Positions 6,565 through 14,207 of a DNA stretch of 19,577 nucleotides are shown piece by piece; positions within the stretch are counted from its first letter, which is position 1; each line of letters starts with the position of its first letter. The notes under the pieces were generated by a model. That model made no database searches, was not told where the DNA came from, and saw nothing but the letters and a program-made list of their open reading frames with translations. Origin of the DNA: UBA6136 sp044378425 (lineage in GTDB: Bacteria > Pseudomonadota > Gammaproteobacteria > Methylococcales > Methylococcaceae); contig JBILXN010000023.1 in assembly GCA_044378425.1 (NCBI GenBank), positions 1-19,577 of the forward strand, in the 5' to 3' direction. The position numbers were made by a program, and so were the translations under genes.

Positions 6565-7358
6565 AGCCCCACCTCTCGATGCACCACTCGGGCAAGAAAA
6601 GCCTCAATCAGTCCCAGGGTCTCCGCTGATTCAGTCAAAAAAGGCAAATGAGCAGCCCCCTGCAGCGCATGTACCGTTATAGCCGGGTTCAGTTCAGCCA
6701 GAGCCGCACCCAGGGTTTTGGGCACCAACCTGTCACGGCTGCCTAAAACCGCCAGCACAGGGATAGCCAACCGGGCCAGCGCGGGCCGCAGGTCAACCGT
6801 CTGCAATAGACTCAGCCCTCCACGCAAGGCGGCACTGTCGGGTGGAGGACGCTCGGCAAGACGGGCTTCAATCTGACGGGCCAGTGCGCGGGCACCCTCC
6901 TGACCGAAAGTCTGTAACCCCGTGAAGCGTCTCAGCGTACCCTGAAAATCCCGTTCCAGATCCATCGCCATCGCAGCCAGCGACTGATGAGACATGCCCG
7001 GCCAGTGGGCCTCTGCCGTAAATCGTGGCGTCGAAGCCATGAGTGTCAGGCTGGCGACCCGCTCCGGATAGCATTCAGCCGCGCGAAGACTGAGCAGGCC
7101 ACCGAGCGACCACCCCAGCCAATGGGCGCGTGGGGGTGCGGCCTGAAGCAGCGTATCGACGACGGCATCCAGCCGATAATCCGGCTGCGGGGCACTAAAA
7201 CCATGACCCGGCAGATCAACCAGTGTGACGCGCCAGTTTGCCGCAAGGGATTCGCCAAACGCGCGCCAGAGTCCACCCTGCATGGCCCAGCCATGCACCA
7301 TGACCAGATCAGGCCCGCTCCCGAGAGTCTCGCAATAGACACCGCCGCGCGACCCCAT
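6561..7358 (-). CDS. bioH: Pimeloyl-ACP methyl ester carboxylesterase
   Basis: BioH is an alpha/beta hydrolase that removes the methyl group from pimeloyl-ACP methyl ester, ending chain growth and releasing the substrate for BioF. The 265-residue protein has the nucleophile elbow GWSLGG (Ser84), the acid in GSRDRLVP (Asp209) and the catalytic His in GAAHLPF (His237). The oxyanion-region motif HGWAMQGGLW is near residue 22. The ATG overlaps the bioF stop by one base (TGATG), and its own stop overlaps bioC. Other alpha/beta hydrolases share the triad, but the position between bioF and bioC makes BioH very likely. Confidence 0.93.
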   Translation of the reverse strand: MGSRGGVYCETLGSGPDLVMVHGWAMQGGLWRAFGESLAANWRVTLVDLPGHGFSAPQPDYRLDAVVDTLLQAAPPRAHWLGWSLGGLLSLRAAECYPERVASLTLMASTPRFTAEAHWPGMSHQSLAAMAMDLERDFQGTLRRFTGLQTFGQEGARALARQIEARLAERPPPDSAALRGGLSLLQTVDLRPALARLAIPVLAVLGSRDRLVPKTLGAALAELNPAITVHALQGAAHLPFLTESAETLGLIEAFLARVVHREVGL

Positions 7359-8545
7359 CAGGCCAACTCTCCGCTGTTCGTCGAACTGAGCCCGTTGATT
7401 TCGGCCAGTGCCGTCAGCAATCCGTCCACGTCAGCGTCGCCATGACCGGCCGTCAGGGTGATCCGCAAACGGGCCGTGCCAACCGGAACCGTGGGTGGAC
7501 GAATCGCACCGACCAGAAAACCAGCATTCCGCAAGCGGATGCTGGCCTTCTGGGCAGCCTGATTGCTGCCGACCAGAATGGGCTGTATGGGCGTTGATGA
7601 CGGCATCAGGGATAAGCCCAGTTGCTCAGCCCCGGTCCGGAAACGCGCGATCAGCTCTGCCAATCGCTGCCGCCGCCAGCCCTCCTCCCGCAGCACACGA
7701 AGCGCTGCCCGTGTGGCGACCGCTAGTGCCGGGGGCGTGGCCGTCGTAAAAATATAGCTCCGCGCGGTCTGCATCAGATATTCAATCATGTCCTCGGAAC
7801 CCGCAACGAATGCCCCAAAGGTTCCAAAGGCCTTGCCTAAGGTACCGACCAGTAGCGGCACATCAGACTGGGTCAGACCTAACGCCTCCAGTACCCCGCC
7901 GCCTGTCGGACCCAGCACGCCTATACCGTGAGCATCATCAACCAGCAACAAAGCCTGATGGTCAGCCGCTACCTGCGCGAGGCCGGTCACCGGCGCCAGG
8001 TCACCGTCCATACTGAAAACACCATCACTGGCGATGAGTCTGAGACCGTGATGCTCCGCAGCCAGCCCCTGATCGAGACTGTCGAGATCGGCATGACCAT
8101 AGCGCCGCAGGCGTGCACCCGACAGCCGCGCCCCATCCAGTAGCGACGCATGATTGAGCCGATCCTCCCACACTTCATCGCCCCGCCCTGCCAGCGCGGA
8201 GATGACACCGATATTGGCCATATAACCGGTGGAAAACAGCAACACACGGTCGCGCCGCAGATGATCAGCCAGGTCCTCTTCCAGTGCATGATGAGCCTGA
8301 CTGTGGCCGCAGACCAAGTGTGAGGCACCCGAACCCACGCCGTAGGCGCTGGCGCCCTGCTGCAGCGCGGCCACGACCCTGGGATGATTGGCGAGGCCCA
8401 GGTAGTCATTGCTGCAGAAGTTCAGCAAGGGCTGGCCGTCGCAGACGACGCGCAGCCCTTGCGGACCGTCCAGAATGCGACGTTGCCGCCGCAGTCCCTG
8501 TCGATCCAGTTCTGCCAGACGGACAGGCAGCCCATCAGATCGCAT
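7358..8545 (-). CDS. bioF: 8-amino-7-oxononanoate synthase
   Basis: BioF is a PLP enzyme of the alpha-oxoamine synthase family that condenses pimeloyl-ACP with L-alanine to give KAPA. I take the ATG at 8545 (395 residues), since family members begin shortly before the L-x-x-L-R-R segment seen here. A TTG at 8581 would add 12 codons and sits 3 bases after the bioB stop. Visible hallmarks are the glycine/serine-rich YGVGSGASHLV, the cofactor aspartate in DDAHG (203-207) and the Schiff-base lysine in GTLGKAFG (Lys238). It lies second in the bio operon and is followed by bioH with a one-base overlap. Confidence 0.94.
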   Translation of the reverse strand: MRSDGLPVRLAELDRQGLRRQRRILDGPQGLRVVCDGQPLLNFCSNDYLGLANHPRVVAALQQGASAYGVGSGASHLVCGHSQAHHALEEDLADHLRRDRVLLFSTGYMANIGVISALAGRGDEVWEDRLNHASLLDGARLSGARLRRYGHADLDSLDQGLAAEHHGLRLIASDGVFSMDGDLAPVTGLAQVAADHQALLLVDDAHGIGVLGPTGGGVLEALGLTQSDVPLLVGTLGKAFGTFGAFVAGSEDMIEYLMQTARSYIFTTATPPALAVATRAALRVLREEGWRRQRLAELIARFRTGAEQLGLSLMPSSTPIQPILVGSNQAAQKASIRLRNAGFLVGAIRPPTVPVGTARLRITLTAGHGDADVDGLLTALAEINGLSSTNSGELA

Positions 8546-8584
8546 CAGCGCCCGACGGCAACCGGCGGTGCCAGCCAGCAAGGC

Positions 8585-9595
8585 TCATGCATCAGCATAA
8601 AAGCCCGCCATGCGCAGCCCCAATCGCTGGAATAACTGCCGGTCGCTATCCGCAACGGGATTGTCGGTTGTCAGGAGACGCTCGCCATAGAAGATGGAGT
8701 TGGCGCCGGCAAGAAAACACAGCGCCTGCATTTCATCGCTCATATCGGTTCTTCCGGCAGACAGGCGTACCCGGGAGCGGGGCATCATGATGCGCGCCGC
8801 CGCAATGGTGCGAACGAATACCAGCGGGTCGAGTTTCGCCGTATGCCCCAGGGGCGTCCCCTCAACCTGAACCAGCATATTGATCGGCACGCTCTCCGGG
8901 TGCTGCGGCAAATTGGCCAGCTGGACCAGCAGACCTGCCCGATCCTGATCGCCCTCGCCCATACCGACGATGCCGCCGCAACAGACGTTCAGGCCGGCTG
9001 AACGCACCCGTTCCAGCGTATCGAGACGGTCCTGATAGGTACGGGTGGTAATGATTTCGGAGTAGTAGTCCTCCGAGGTGTCCAGATTATGGTTGTAGTA
9101 ATCCAGCCCCGCCTGCTTGAGGCTATGAGTCTGGCTGTCGGTCAGCATACCGAGGGTCACGCAGGTCTCGAGGCCCAGCGATTTAACGCCCTGAATCATC
9201 TCGCACACGCGGTCAATATCGCGGTCATTGGGACTGCGCCAGGCAGCGCCCATACAGAACCGTCCGGCACCCTGGTCTTTCGCCCGCTGTGCCGCCTGCA
9301 GCACATCCTCGACTGGCATCAACGCTTCCTTGCCCAGACCAGTGTCATAATGGGCGCTCTGAGGGCAATACGCGCAGTCTTCGGAGCATGAACCGGTCTT
9401 GATGCTGAGCAGACTGGAAACCTGGACCTCATTGGGGTCAAAGTATTCCCGATGCAGACTTTGGGCGCGGAAAATCAGATCATTGAATGGCATCGCAAAC
9501 AGAGCTGCAGCCTCCTCAAGCTGCCAGTCATGCCGAACCGGACCCATGGTAAGAGGCGCGTGGCTGGCGCCGGTGGAGAATTCTTGAACGTGCAT
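8585..9595 (-). CDS. bioB: Biotin synthase
   Basis: BioB is a radical-SAM enzyme that inserts sulfur into dethiobiotin, using a [4Fe-4S] cluster for radical generation and a [2Fe-2S] cluster as sulfur donor. The 336-residue protein has the cluster motif C-x3-C-x2-C at Cys70, Cys74 and Cys77 (CSEDCAYCPQ). Further BioB signatures are YYNHNLDTSEDYY and CCGGIVGMGE. The ATG at 9595 is chosen because GGAG lies 7 bases upstream; an upstream in-frame TTG at 9610 lacks a good ribosome site. It is the first gene of the bio operon, behind a BirA-like operator. Confidence 0.96.
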   Translation of the reverse strand: MHVQEFSTGASHAPLTMGPVRHDWQLEEAAALFAMPFNDLIFRAQSLHREYFDPNEVQVSSLLSIKTGSCSEDCAYCPQSAHYDTGLGKEALMPVEDVLQAAQRAKDQGAGRFCMGAAWRSPNDRDIDRVCEMIQGVKSLGLETCVTLGMLTDSQTHSLKQAGLDYYNHNLDTSEDYYSEIITTRTYQDRLDTLERVRSAGLNVCCGGIVGMGEGDQDRAGLLVQLANLPQHPESVPINMLVQVEGTPLGHTAKLDPLVFVRTIAAARIMMPRSRVRLSAGRTDMSDEMQALCFLAGANSIFYGERLLTTDNPVADSDRQLFQRLGLRMAGFYADA

Positions 9596-9648
9596 CTGGA
9601 GACTCCGCAATGACTCAGAGGGTCAGGCAGCCGGGCAACAGCGCACCG

Positions 9649-9681
9649 CTGTAAACCGCAATACCTGACGATGATTAACAA
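9649..9681. promoter_or_regulatory. BirA-like biotin operator
   Basis: CTGTAAACC, 15 bases, then GATTAACAA. The known proteobacterial BirA consensus is TTGTAAACC-N14/15-GGTTTACAA; the left arm matches 8 of 9 positions and the right arm 7 of 9. It lies 54 bases upstream of the bioB ATG. The right arm overlaps the first codons of comF (ATG at 9671). BirA with biotinoyl-AMP would be expected to repress bioB from here and could also block comF expression. Confidence 0.78.
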
Positions 9682-10375
9682 CTGGCCAGAGATTATACAG
9701 AACTGGATGTTTCCGCCCACCTGCACCCTCTGCGGTGATCCGGGCGCAGCCGGCCTTGATCTCTGTGCAGCCTGCGCGGCGGCATTGCCGCGACTCGCCG
9801 CGACCTGCCCTCTCTGCGGTCTGCCGCTCACCGCAACTGACATCGGAGCCTGTGGCATCTGTCAGAAGACACCACCCCCGTTCGATAGCCTGCAGAGCGC
9901 TTTTGCCTATGAGGAACCGGTCAGATTCCTGATTCAGTCGCTGAAATTCGGCGCCCACTACCCCCACGCACGATTGCTCGGCAGTTTGCTGGCCGGTTCG
10001 GTTGCGACCGCCGGGTCGCCGCCGGAAGTTATCATACCGGTACCCCTGCACCCGCTTCGTTACCGGGAAAGAGGCTTCAATCAGGCGTTGGAAATCAGCC
10101 GGACGGTGTCCGAGAAAACCGGCATCGCGGTGGACTTTACCTGCTGCCATCGGCTGCGCGAAACCGGCTCACAGACCCGCCTCACCGCCCTGTCTCGCCG
10201 GAAAAACGTACGGAACGCCTTTGGCACTCACGATAAAAGGATCCCCTATCGCCACGTGGCCATACTCGATGATGTGGTGACCACAGCGGCTACCGTCGGG
10301 GCTTTGGCAGCGACCCTGCGAAGGGCGGGAGCAGAACGGATAGACGTATGGGCCTGCGCCCGGGCGCTGCGCTGA
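9671..10375 (+). CDS. comF: ComF family phosphoribosyltransferase-like protein
   Basis: ComF proteins are cytosolic and help natural transformation in competent bacteria, probably with single-strand DNA uptake factors; in other hosts the role is unclear. The 234-residue protein has four CxxC pairs (Cys18/21, 32/35, 46/49, 61/64), enough for two zinc sites. A type I phosphoribosyltransferase fold follows, with the PRPP-loop motif LDDVVTTAAT at 199-208 and the conserved YRERGFNQAL. No clear ribosome site precedes the ATG; a second in-frame ATG at 9707 is the alternative. It diverges from bioB, and its start codon lies inside the BirA-like operator. comF beside bioB is a known gammaproteobacterial arrangement. 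Confidence 0.92.
   Translation: MINNWPEIIQNWMFPPTCTLCGDPGAAGLDLCAACAAALPRLAATCPLCGLPLTATDIGACGICQKTPPPFDSLQSAFAYEEPVRFLIQSLKFGAHYPHARLLGSLLAGSVATAGSPPEVIIPVPLHPLRYRERGFNQALEISRTVSEKTGIAVDFTCCHRLRETGSQTRLTALSRRKNVRNAFGTHDKRIPYRHVAILDDVVTTAATVGALAATLRRAGAERIDVWACARALR
9692..9697 (-). promoter_or_regulatory. Candidate -10 box for the bio operon
   Basis: A perfect TATAAT on the minus strand inside the 5' end of comF. Transcription would start about 10 bases on, just before the BirA-like operator, so bound BirA would block the initiating polymerase. No good -35 hexamer is visible at 16-18 bases, so this is tentative. Confidence 0.4.
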
Positions 10376-10401
10376 GGCAAGGCAAAGCGGGATGGGTACG
10401 G

Positions 10402-10407
10402 TATATT
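10402..10407 (+). promoter_or_regulatory. Candidate -10 box before the L,D-transpeptidase gene
   Basis: TATATT lies about 30 bases upstream of the start codon in the 61-base gap after comF. The matching -35 position (AAGGCA, 17 bases upstream) is poor. The gene may have its own weak promoter or be read through from comF. Confidence 0.3.
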
Positions 10408-10436
10408 AGACCCACACCTCACCCCGGAGCCTGCCC

Positions 10437-11495
10437 ATGACCCCCAGCCTAGTGCACCAAGCCGTCCACCTGACGAGGGTCATGCTGTTGCGGGTCAGCC
10501 TGTTTTCGCCGCTGATGGCAACCGGCACGGCCATCGCCATTGAGGCCGAGCCACCCGGTCCCTGGGCCGGGTTTCCGCGCAGTCAACCGACGGCCCGCTA
10601 TGATCAGGATGTCGGCGCCAAATCGGACTATCACTTTGGCGTGACCAAGGCCTTCAAGCCCTATGTTGATCCTGACCGGGCCGAGGCCGAAGGCCTGGCC
10701 GATCCGCTGACCCATCCGGAATTCAACAGTTACAACCTGATTGTGATCGTGAACAAGCGCACCAACCCGTTCTGGGGGCGGACCCAGACGTTGAGGGTTT
10801 ACCAGCGCGGCACCGGGCTTTTGTATTACTGGCTCATTTCTTCCGGCGCCAGGGGCTTTGAAACCACATCGGGCTATTTCACACCCAAATTTTTCTCCTC
10901 TCGCCACTGGTCCGGCAAATATGATGCGCCGATGCTCTGGGCGGTGTTTTTTCACGGGGGTATGGCCCTTCACTCTTCGCTGGATCGAACATCATTGAAG
11001 GAAATGGGGCGAGCCGCCGCCTCGCATGGCTGTGTCCATATTGAGGATTATCGCTCGGAAGAACTGTTTCATCTGGTCGGCCACAGCGGTTATGGCCTGG
11101 TTGACACCCTCAACGAAAAGACTGGCCGCAAAACCGGCCGCAAGGCGCCTGCCTACAAAACGCTGATCATCGTTGCCCCGACCCAACCCTGGGCCAAACC
11201 CCATCGCGCTACCCCTGCCGCCGCCCAGGCACCCGCCGACAGGACCAGGACGCCAGCCGCTACCGAAACCGCATCGTCAGGATCGGGCGGCCGTGACTTT
11301 CCGCATGAGCCTATGATGCCGACCCCACTGGACAGCGCTCCAGAGCTACCGGCACCGACCGCTGCCGAAGAGGCGGATTTTTCGACGATGCCAACGGCCT
11401 CGACACCCGCGGTCGAGCCCAGCGTCGAGCCGGCAGACCCCGAGGAGGACAGCGCGGCACCGCTACCACCACCTGTTTTCGGCGGCCCGGAATGA
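10437..11495 (+). CDS. Exported L,D-transpeptidase (YkuD domain) with proline-rich tail
   Basis: YkuD-family enzymes act in the periplasm on peptidoglycan, forming 3-3 cross-links or attaching proteins. The 352-residue protein starts with a hydrophobic signal-like segment (about residues 14-36). The YkuD domain spans about 95-250, with His179, 16 residues, then SHGC and catalytic Cys199. This fits the family pattern H-X14-17-[ST]-HGC. The usual R/N two residues after the cysteine is His201 here. After residue 250 comes a low-complexity Pro/Ala/Thr/Glu tail of about 100 residues, possibly a wall-spanning linker or disordered anchor. GGAG lies 7 bases before the ATG. It converges on emrB with only 12 bases between the stops. 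The physiological substrate is not evident. Confidence 0.88.
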   Translation: MTPSLVHQAVHLTRVMLLRVSLFSPLMATGTAIAIEAEPPGPWAGFPRSQPTARYDQDVGAKSDYHFGVTKAFKPYVDPDRAEAEGLADPLTHPEFNSYNLIVIVNKRTNPFWGRTQTLRVYQRGTGLLYYWLISSGARGFETTSGYFTPKFFSSRHWSGKYDAPMLWAVFFHGGMALHSSLDRTSLKEMGRAAASHGCVHIEDYRSEELFHLVGHSGYGLVDTLNEKTGRKTGRKAPAYKTLIIVAPTQPWAKPHRATPAAAQAPADRTRTPAATETASSGSGGRDFPHEPMMPTPLDSAPELPAPTAAEEADFSTMPTASTPAVEPSVEPADPEEDSAAPLPPPVFGGPE

Positions 11496-11507
11496 TGCCC
11501 TGCGGGC

Positions 11508-13100
11508 TCAGTGGCCGCCGCTGGCGCTTCCATCGACCGTCACCTTACGGACCAGCGGCATCAACAGCAGGGACACAAAGAACACCAGCCCTAGCGCATG
11601 AAACAAGGCGTTGACCGTCATGACTTCCGCCTGCTGCAACACCAGACCCTGGAGTTGTTTTAGCCCGGCCAGATCGGGATCGGCGAAGCCGGCATTGAGC
11701 AGACGCTCCTGCATTGCCTCCAACAGTTCGGAGGCCTGTGGCGAGCCGGGTGTTATCGCCTCCCTCAGCAGGGCATAGTGGCCCTTGCTCCACTGGATCA
11801 TCAGCGTATTGGCAACGGCAAGACCTATCGCCCCACCCAGATTACGCATCAGGTTATAGAGTCCGCTGGCGTTCTTGACCTCTTCCGGCGGCAACGTGCC
11901 GAGGGCCAGCGCGTTAATGGGCAGGAAGCAGAACATCAGAGCAAAGCCCCGCAACGCCTGTGGCCAGAAAAATTCCCAGTAGCCCGCCTCCGCGGTCAAA
12001 CTGCCATTCATCCAGCTGCCTGCTCCGAACATAAAAAGGCCCGCCGCCAGCATCAAGCGGGAATCCATGATTTTCGCCAGCGGGCCGGCAACGAAAGCGG
12101 AGACAAACTGAAACATCCCCGCCACCATGATGTACTGACCGATCTGCAGACTGTTGAGACCCTTGACGCTGGCCAGATAGACCGGCATCAGGTAAATGAC
12201 CGTGTAAAGCCCGATGCCCAGCACAAAACTGAACATGCACCCCACCGCGAAATTGCCATCACGGAAAGCCCGTAGATCAACAATTGGGTGGGCGATGGTC
12301 AGTTCGCGGTAGAGCATGGCGAAGGCGGCCACGGTGGCTATCAGGCTGAAACCTATGATTTTGCGACTTTCGAACCACTCATCGCGAACCCCCTCCTCCA
12401 GCACGAACTGCAAACTGCCAAGGAAGGCGACAATGTAGAAAATCCCGCGAAAATCAATCTTCTGCAGCAGAGCCCAATCCGGTTCATCGACCCGCACATA
12501 GAGCCAGGTCAGACCCGCGACCAAAAGACCTGGCACCAGATTGACCATGAACAGGGCTTTCCAGGAAATAAATTCGGTCAGATAGCCGCCCAGCACTGGA
12601 CCGGCGGTAGGCGCTACCGTGACCACCAGCCCAACCACCACGACCATGACGGGTTGCAGCCGAGGGGGGAACAGGGTGTAGATCACGGCGAATACCGTGG
12701 GAATCATCGCCCCACCGAAAAGGCCCTGCAGTCCACGAAAAACGATCATGGCGTTCAGATTCCAGGCCAGTGCACAAAGCAGGCTCATCAGAGTGAAGCC
12801 ACTGCAGGACAACACGAACAGATAGCGGGTGGACAGGGCCCGTGCCAGCCAACCGGACAGGGGAATAACCACGACCTCAGCGATGAGGTAGGCGGTCTGA
12901 ACCCAGGTGATTTCATCGCGGGTGGCCGAAAGACCCGCCTGAATCTGCTCCAGCGAACTGGCAACAATCTGGATATCGAGGATCGCCATGAAGATGCCGA
13001 CCACCATGGCAATGAAGCCAATCCAGTCGGTGAGGCTCAGCACCCCGTCGCGCTCATCAACCGTACCCATCGGGAGATTGCTGGTCCTTGTGTCGCTCAT
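11508..13100 (-). CDS. emrB: DHA2-family MFS drug efflux transporter (EmrB-like)
   Basis: A proton-driven inner-membrane exporter of the 14-helix DHA2 family. It works with an EmrA periplasmic adaptor and an outer-membrane channel to expel hydrophobic toxic compounds. The 530-residue protein has a short cytoplasmic N terminus and 14 predicted hydrophobic spans. It shows the motif-A-like loop GWLARALSTRYLF, the RGLQGLFGGAMIP segment and motif C (VTVAPTAGPVLGGYL), which is typical of antiporters. The gene follows emrA by 6 bases, so the two are surely co-transcribed. The substrate cannot be read from the sequence. Confidence 0.93.
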   Translation of the reverse strand: MSDTRTSNLPMGTVDERDGVLSLTDWIGFIAMVVGIFMAILDIQIVASSLEQIQAGLSATRDEITWVQTAYLIAEVVVIPLSGWLARALSTRYLFVLSCSGFTLMSLLCALAWNLNAMIVFRGLQGLFGGAMIPTVFAVIYTLFPPRLQPVMVVVVGLVVTVAPTAGPVLGGYLTEFISWKALFMVNLVPGLLVAGLTWLYVRVDEPDWALLQKIDFRGIFYIVAFLGSLQFVLEEGVRDEWFESRKIIGFSLIATVAAFAMLYRELTIAHPIVDLRAFRDGNFAVGCMFSFVLGIGLYTVIYLMPVYLASVKGLNSLQIGQYIMVAGMFQFVSAFVAGPLAKIMDSRLMLAAGLFMFGAGSWMNGSLTAEAGYWEFFWPQALRGFALMFCFLPINALALGTLPPEEVKNASGLYNLMRNLGGAIGLAVANTLMIQWSKGHYALLREAITPGSPQASELLEAMQERLLNAGFADPDLAGLKQLQGLVLQQAEVMTVNALFHALGLVFFVSLLLMPLVRKVTVDGSASGGH

Positions 13101-13106
13101 GGGCTG

Positions 13107-14123
13107 TCAGCGCACCCGAACCTTGGCGTTCGCCGACAGACCGGGCCTCAGCAGCGCCAGGTCAGTGCCTGGGTTAAAGATGATTTTCACCGGCACACGG
13201 CGGACAATCTTGGTGAAGTTGCCGGTCGCATTCTCCGGCGGCAACAGGCTGAATTCGGAACCCGAAGCCGGGGCAAAGCTGTCCACCGTCCCCTGTAGCC
13301 GCAGTGCAGGATAAGCATCAATGCTGATGTCTACCGGCTGCCCTGGCCGCATGTGTTCAATTTGGGTTTCCTTGAAATTGGCTTCCAGATAGAGCCCATC
13401 GGCGGGGATCAAATAGCCAAGGGCCGTACCGGGCTTCACCAGCTGACCGACCTGAACGCTACGGTTACCGATAGTGCCGGCAATCGGCGCAACGATGCGG
13501 GTATGCGACAGGGCGATACGGGCCATTTCCAGACCGGCCTGAATGGACTTGATCCGTGCCTGCGCCTCGTCTATGCGGCTGTCGAGCCCTGCCAGCTGAC
13601 TGTCGATCTCCTGTCCTACCGAGCGAATCCGGTCGACCTGCGCCCTGGCCTGTTTCCATTCGGCATCGGCCGCATCATGGGTCTGACTGGAGACAGCCCC
13701 CTCGCTGACGAGATTACCGAAGCGACGGGTATCCTTGGCCGTCCGGCTCAGATCGGCCTCGGCGGCGGCCCGTTCCGCCTGCTGCTGCAGGATACGGCTG
13801 CGAAGGGTGCGTTTGTCAGCCTCAAGGCTCTGGATCTGCGCCTTTACGACCTGAATCTGGGCCTCGCCCTCGGCGACCCGGGCCTGAAAATCGGCATCGT
13901 CAATGATGACCAGCACATCGCCGGGGCTGGCCTTCTGATTGTTTTCGAACAGCACCGACTTGACGTAACCCTGCTCCCGCGGGCTGATCACGGTCATATG
14001 GGCTTTGAGGTAGGTATTGTCTGTGCTTTCAAACGGGTATAAGGCAGTGCGCCAATAAGCCAATGCCCCCGCCGATACACCAATCAACAGGGACACGATG
14101 AGCACTTTACGAAGGCTGGACAT
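13107..14123 (-). CDS. emrA: HlyD/EmrA-type membrane fusion protein
   Basis: Periplasmic adaptor anchored in the inner membrane that links EmrB to an outer-membrane factor. The 338-residue protein has one N-terminal membrane helix (about 7-25). A first biotinyl-lipoyl half begins at ISPREQGYVKSVL and includes PGDVLVIIDD. A long alpha-helical coiled-coil hairpin follows (about 80-205, rich in Ala/Glu/Gln/Arg), then the second lipoyl half (RIVAPIAGTIGNRSVQVGQLV) and a beta-barrel with the FKETQIEHMRPGQPV motif. First gene of emrAB, transcribed away from the TetR regulator. Its promoter (14158-14186) overlaps the inverted repeat, so derepression by TetR release is likely. Confidence 0.93.
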   Translation of the reverse strand: MSSLRKVLIVSLLIGVSAGALAYWRTALYPFESTDNTYLKAHMTVISPREQGYVKSVLFENNQKASPGDVLVIIDDADFQARVAEGEAQIQVVKAQIQSLEADKRTLRSRILQQQAERAAAEADLSRTAKDTRRFGNLVSEGAVSSQTHDAADAEWKQARAQVDRIRSVGQEIDSQLAGLDSRIDEAQARIKSIQAGLEMARIALSHTRIVAPIAGTIGNRSVQVGQLVKPGTALGYLIPADGLYLEANFKETQIEHMRPGQPVDISIDAYPALRLQGTVDSFAPASGSEFSLLPPENATGNFTKIVRRVPVKIIFNPGTDLALLRPGLSANAKVRVR

Positions 14124-14133
14124 GGTCTTTGCG

Positions 14134-14162
14134 TTGTGTAACTAAACTGGTTAGTTTAGTAT
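14134..14162 (+). promoter_or_regulatory. Putative promoter of the TetR regulator gene
   Basis: TTGTGT (14134-14139), 17 bases, TAGTAT (14157-14162) on the plus strand; each hexamer matches the sigma-70 consensus at 4 of 6 positions. The whole spacer is the presumed TetR operator, so the regulator probably represses itself. Confidence 0.45.
14141..14160. promoter_or_regulatory. Inverted repeat, probable TetR operator
   Basis: ACTAAAC-TGGTTA-GTTTAGT has perfect 7-bp arms. A second register, AACTAA-N5-TTAGTT (14140-14156), overlaps it. The site overlaps the -10 box of the emrA promoter and lies in the spacer of the regulator's own promoter. Size, symmetry and position between a TetR gene and its divergent pump genes fit a TetR operator. 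Confidence 0.75.
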
Positions 14163-14186
14163 AAACAGTCACACACACCCTCGCAA
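14158..14186 (-). promoter_or_regulatory. Putative emrA promoter
   Basis: On the minus strand, TTGCGA (14186-14181), exactly 17 bases, then TATACT (14163-14158). The -10 matches at 5 of 6 positions and the -35 at 4 of 6. Transcription would start near 14151, inside the inverted repeat, so a bound repressor would block it. Confidence 0.6.
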
Positions 14187-14207
14187 CGCGCCTGCCCGCA
14201 CTCCGCC

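Noticed and set aside
12288..13298. 336-codon plus-strand open frame antisense to emrB and the end of emrA
   Set aside because: It mirrors the codons of emrB, has no domain or hydrophobic pattern, is rich in Gln/His/Gly as expected of antisense frames in GC-rich DNA, and emrB itself is unmistakable.
13353..14042. 229-codon plus-strand open frame opposite emrA
   Set aside because: It lies wholly inside the clear EmrA coding sequence and resembles no family; a shadow frame.
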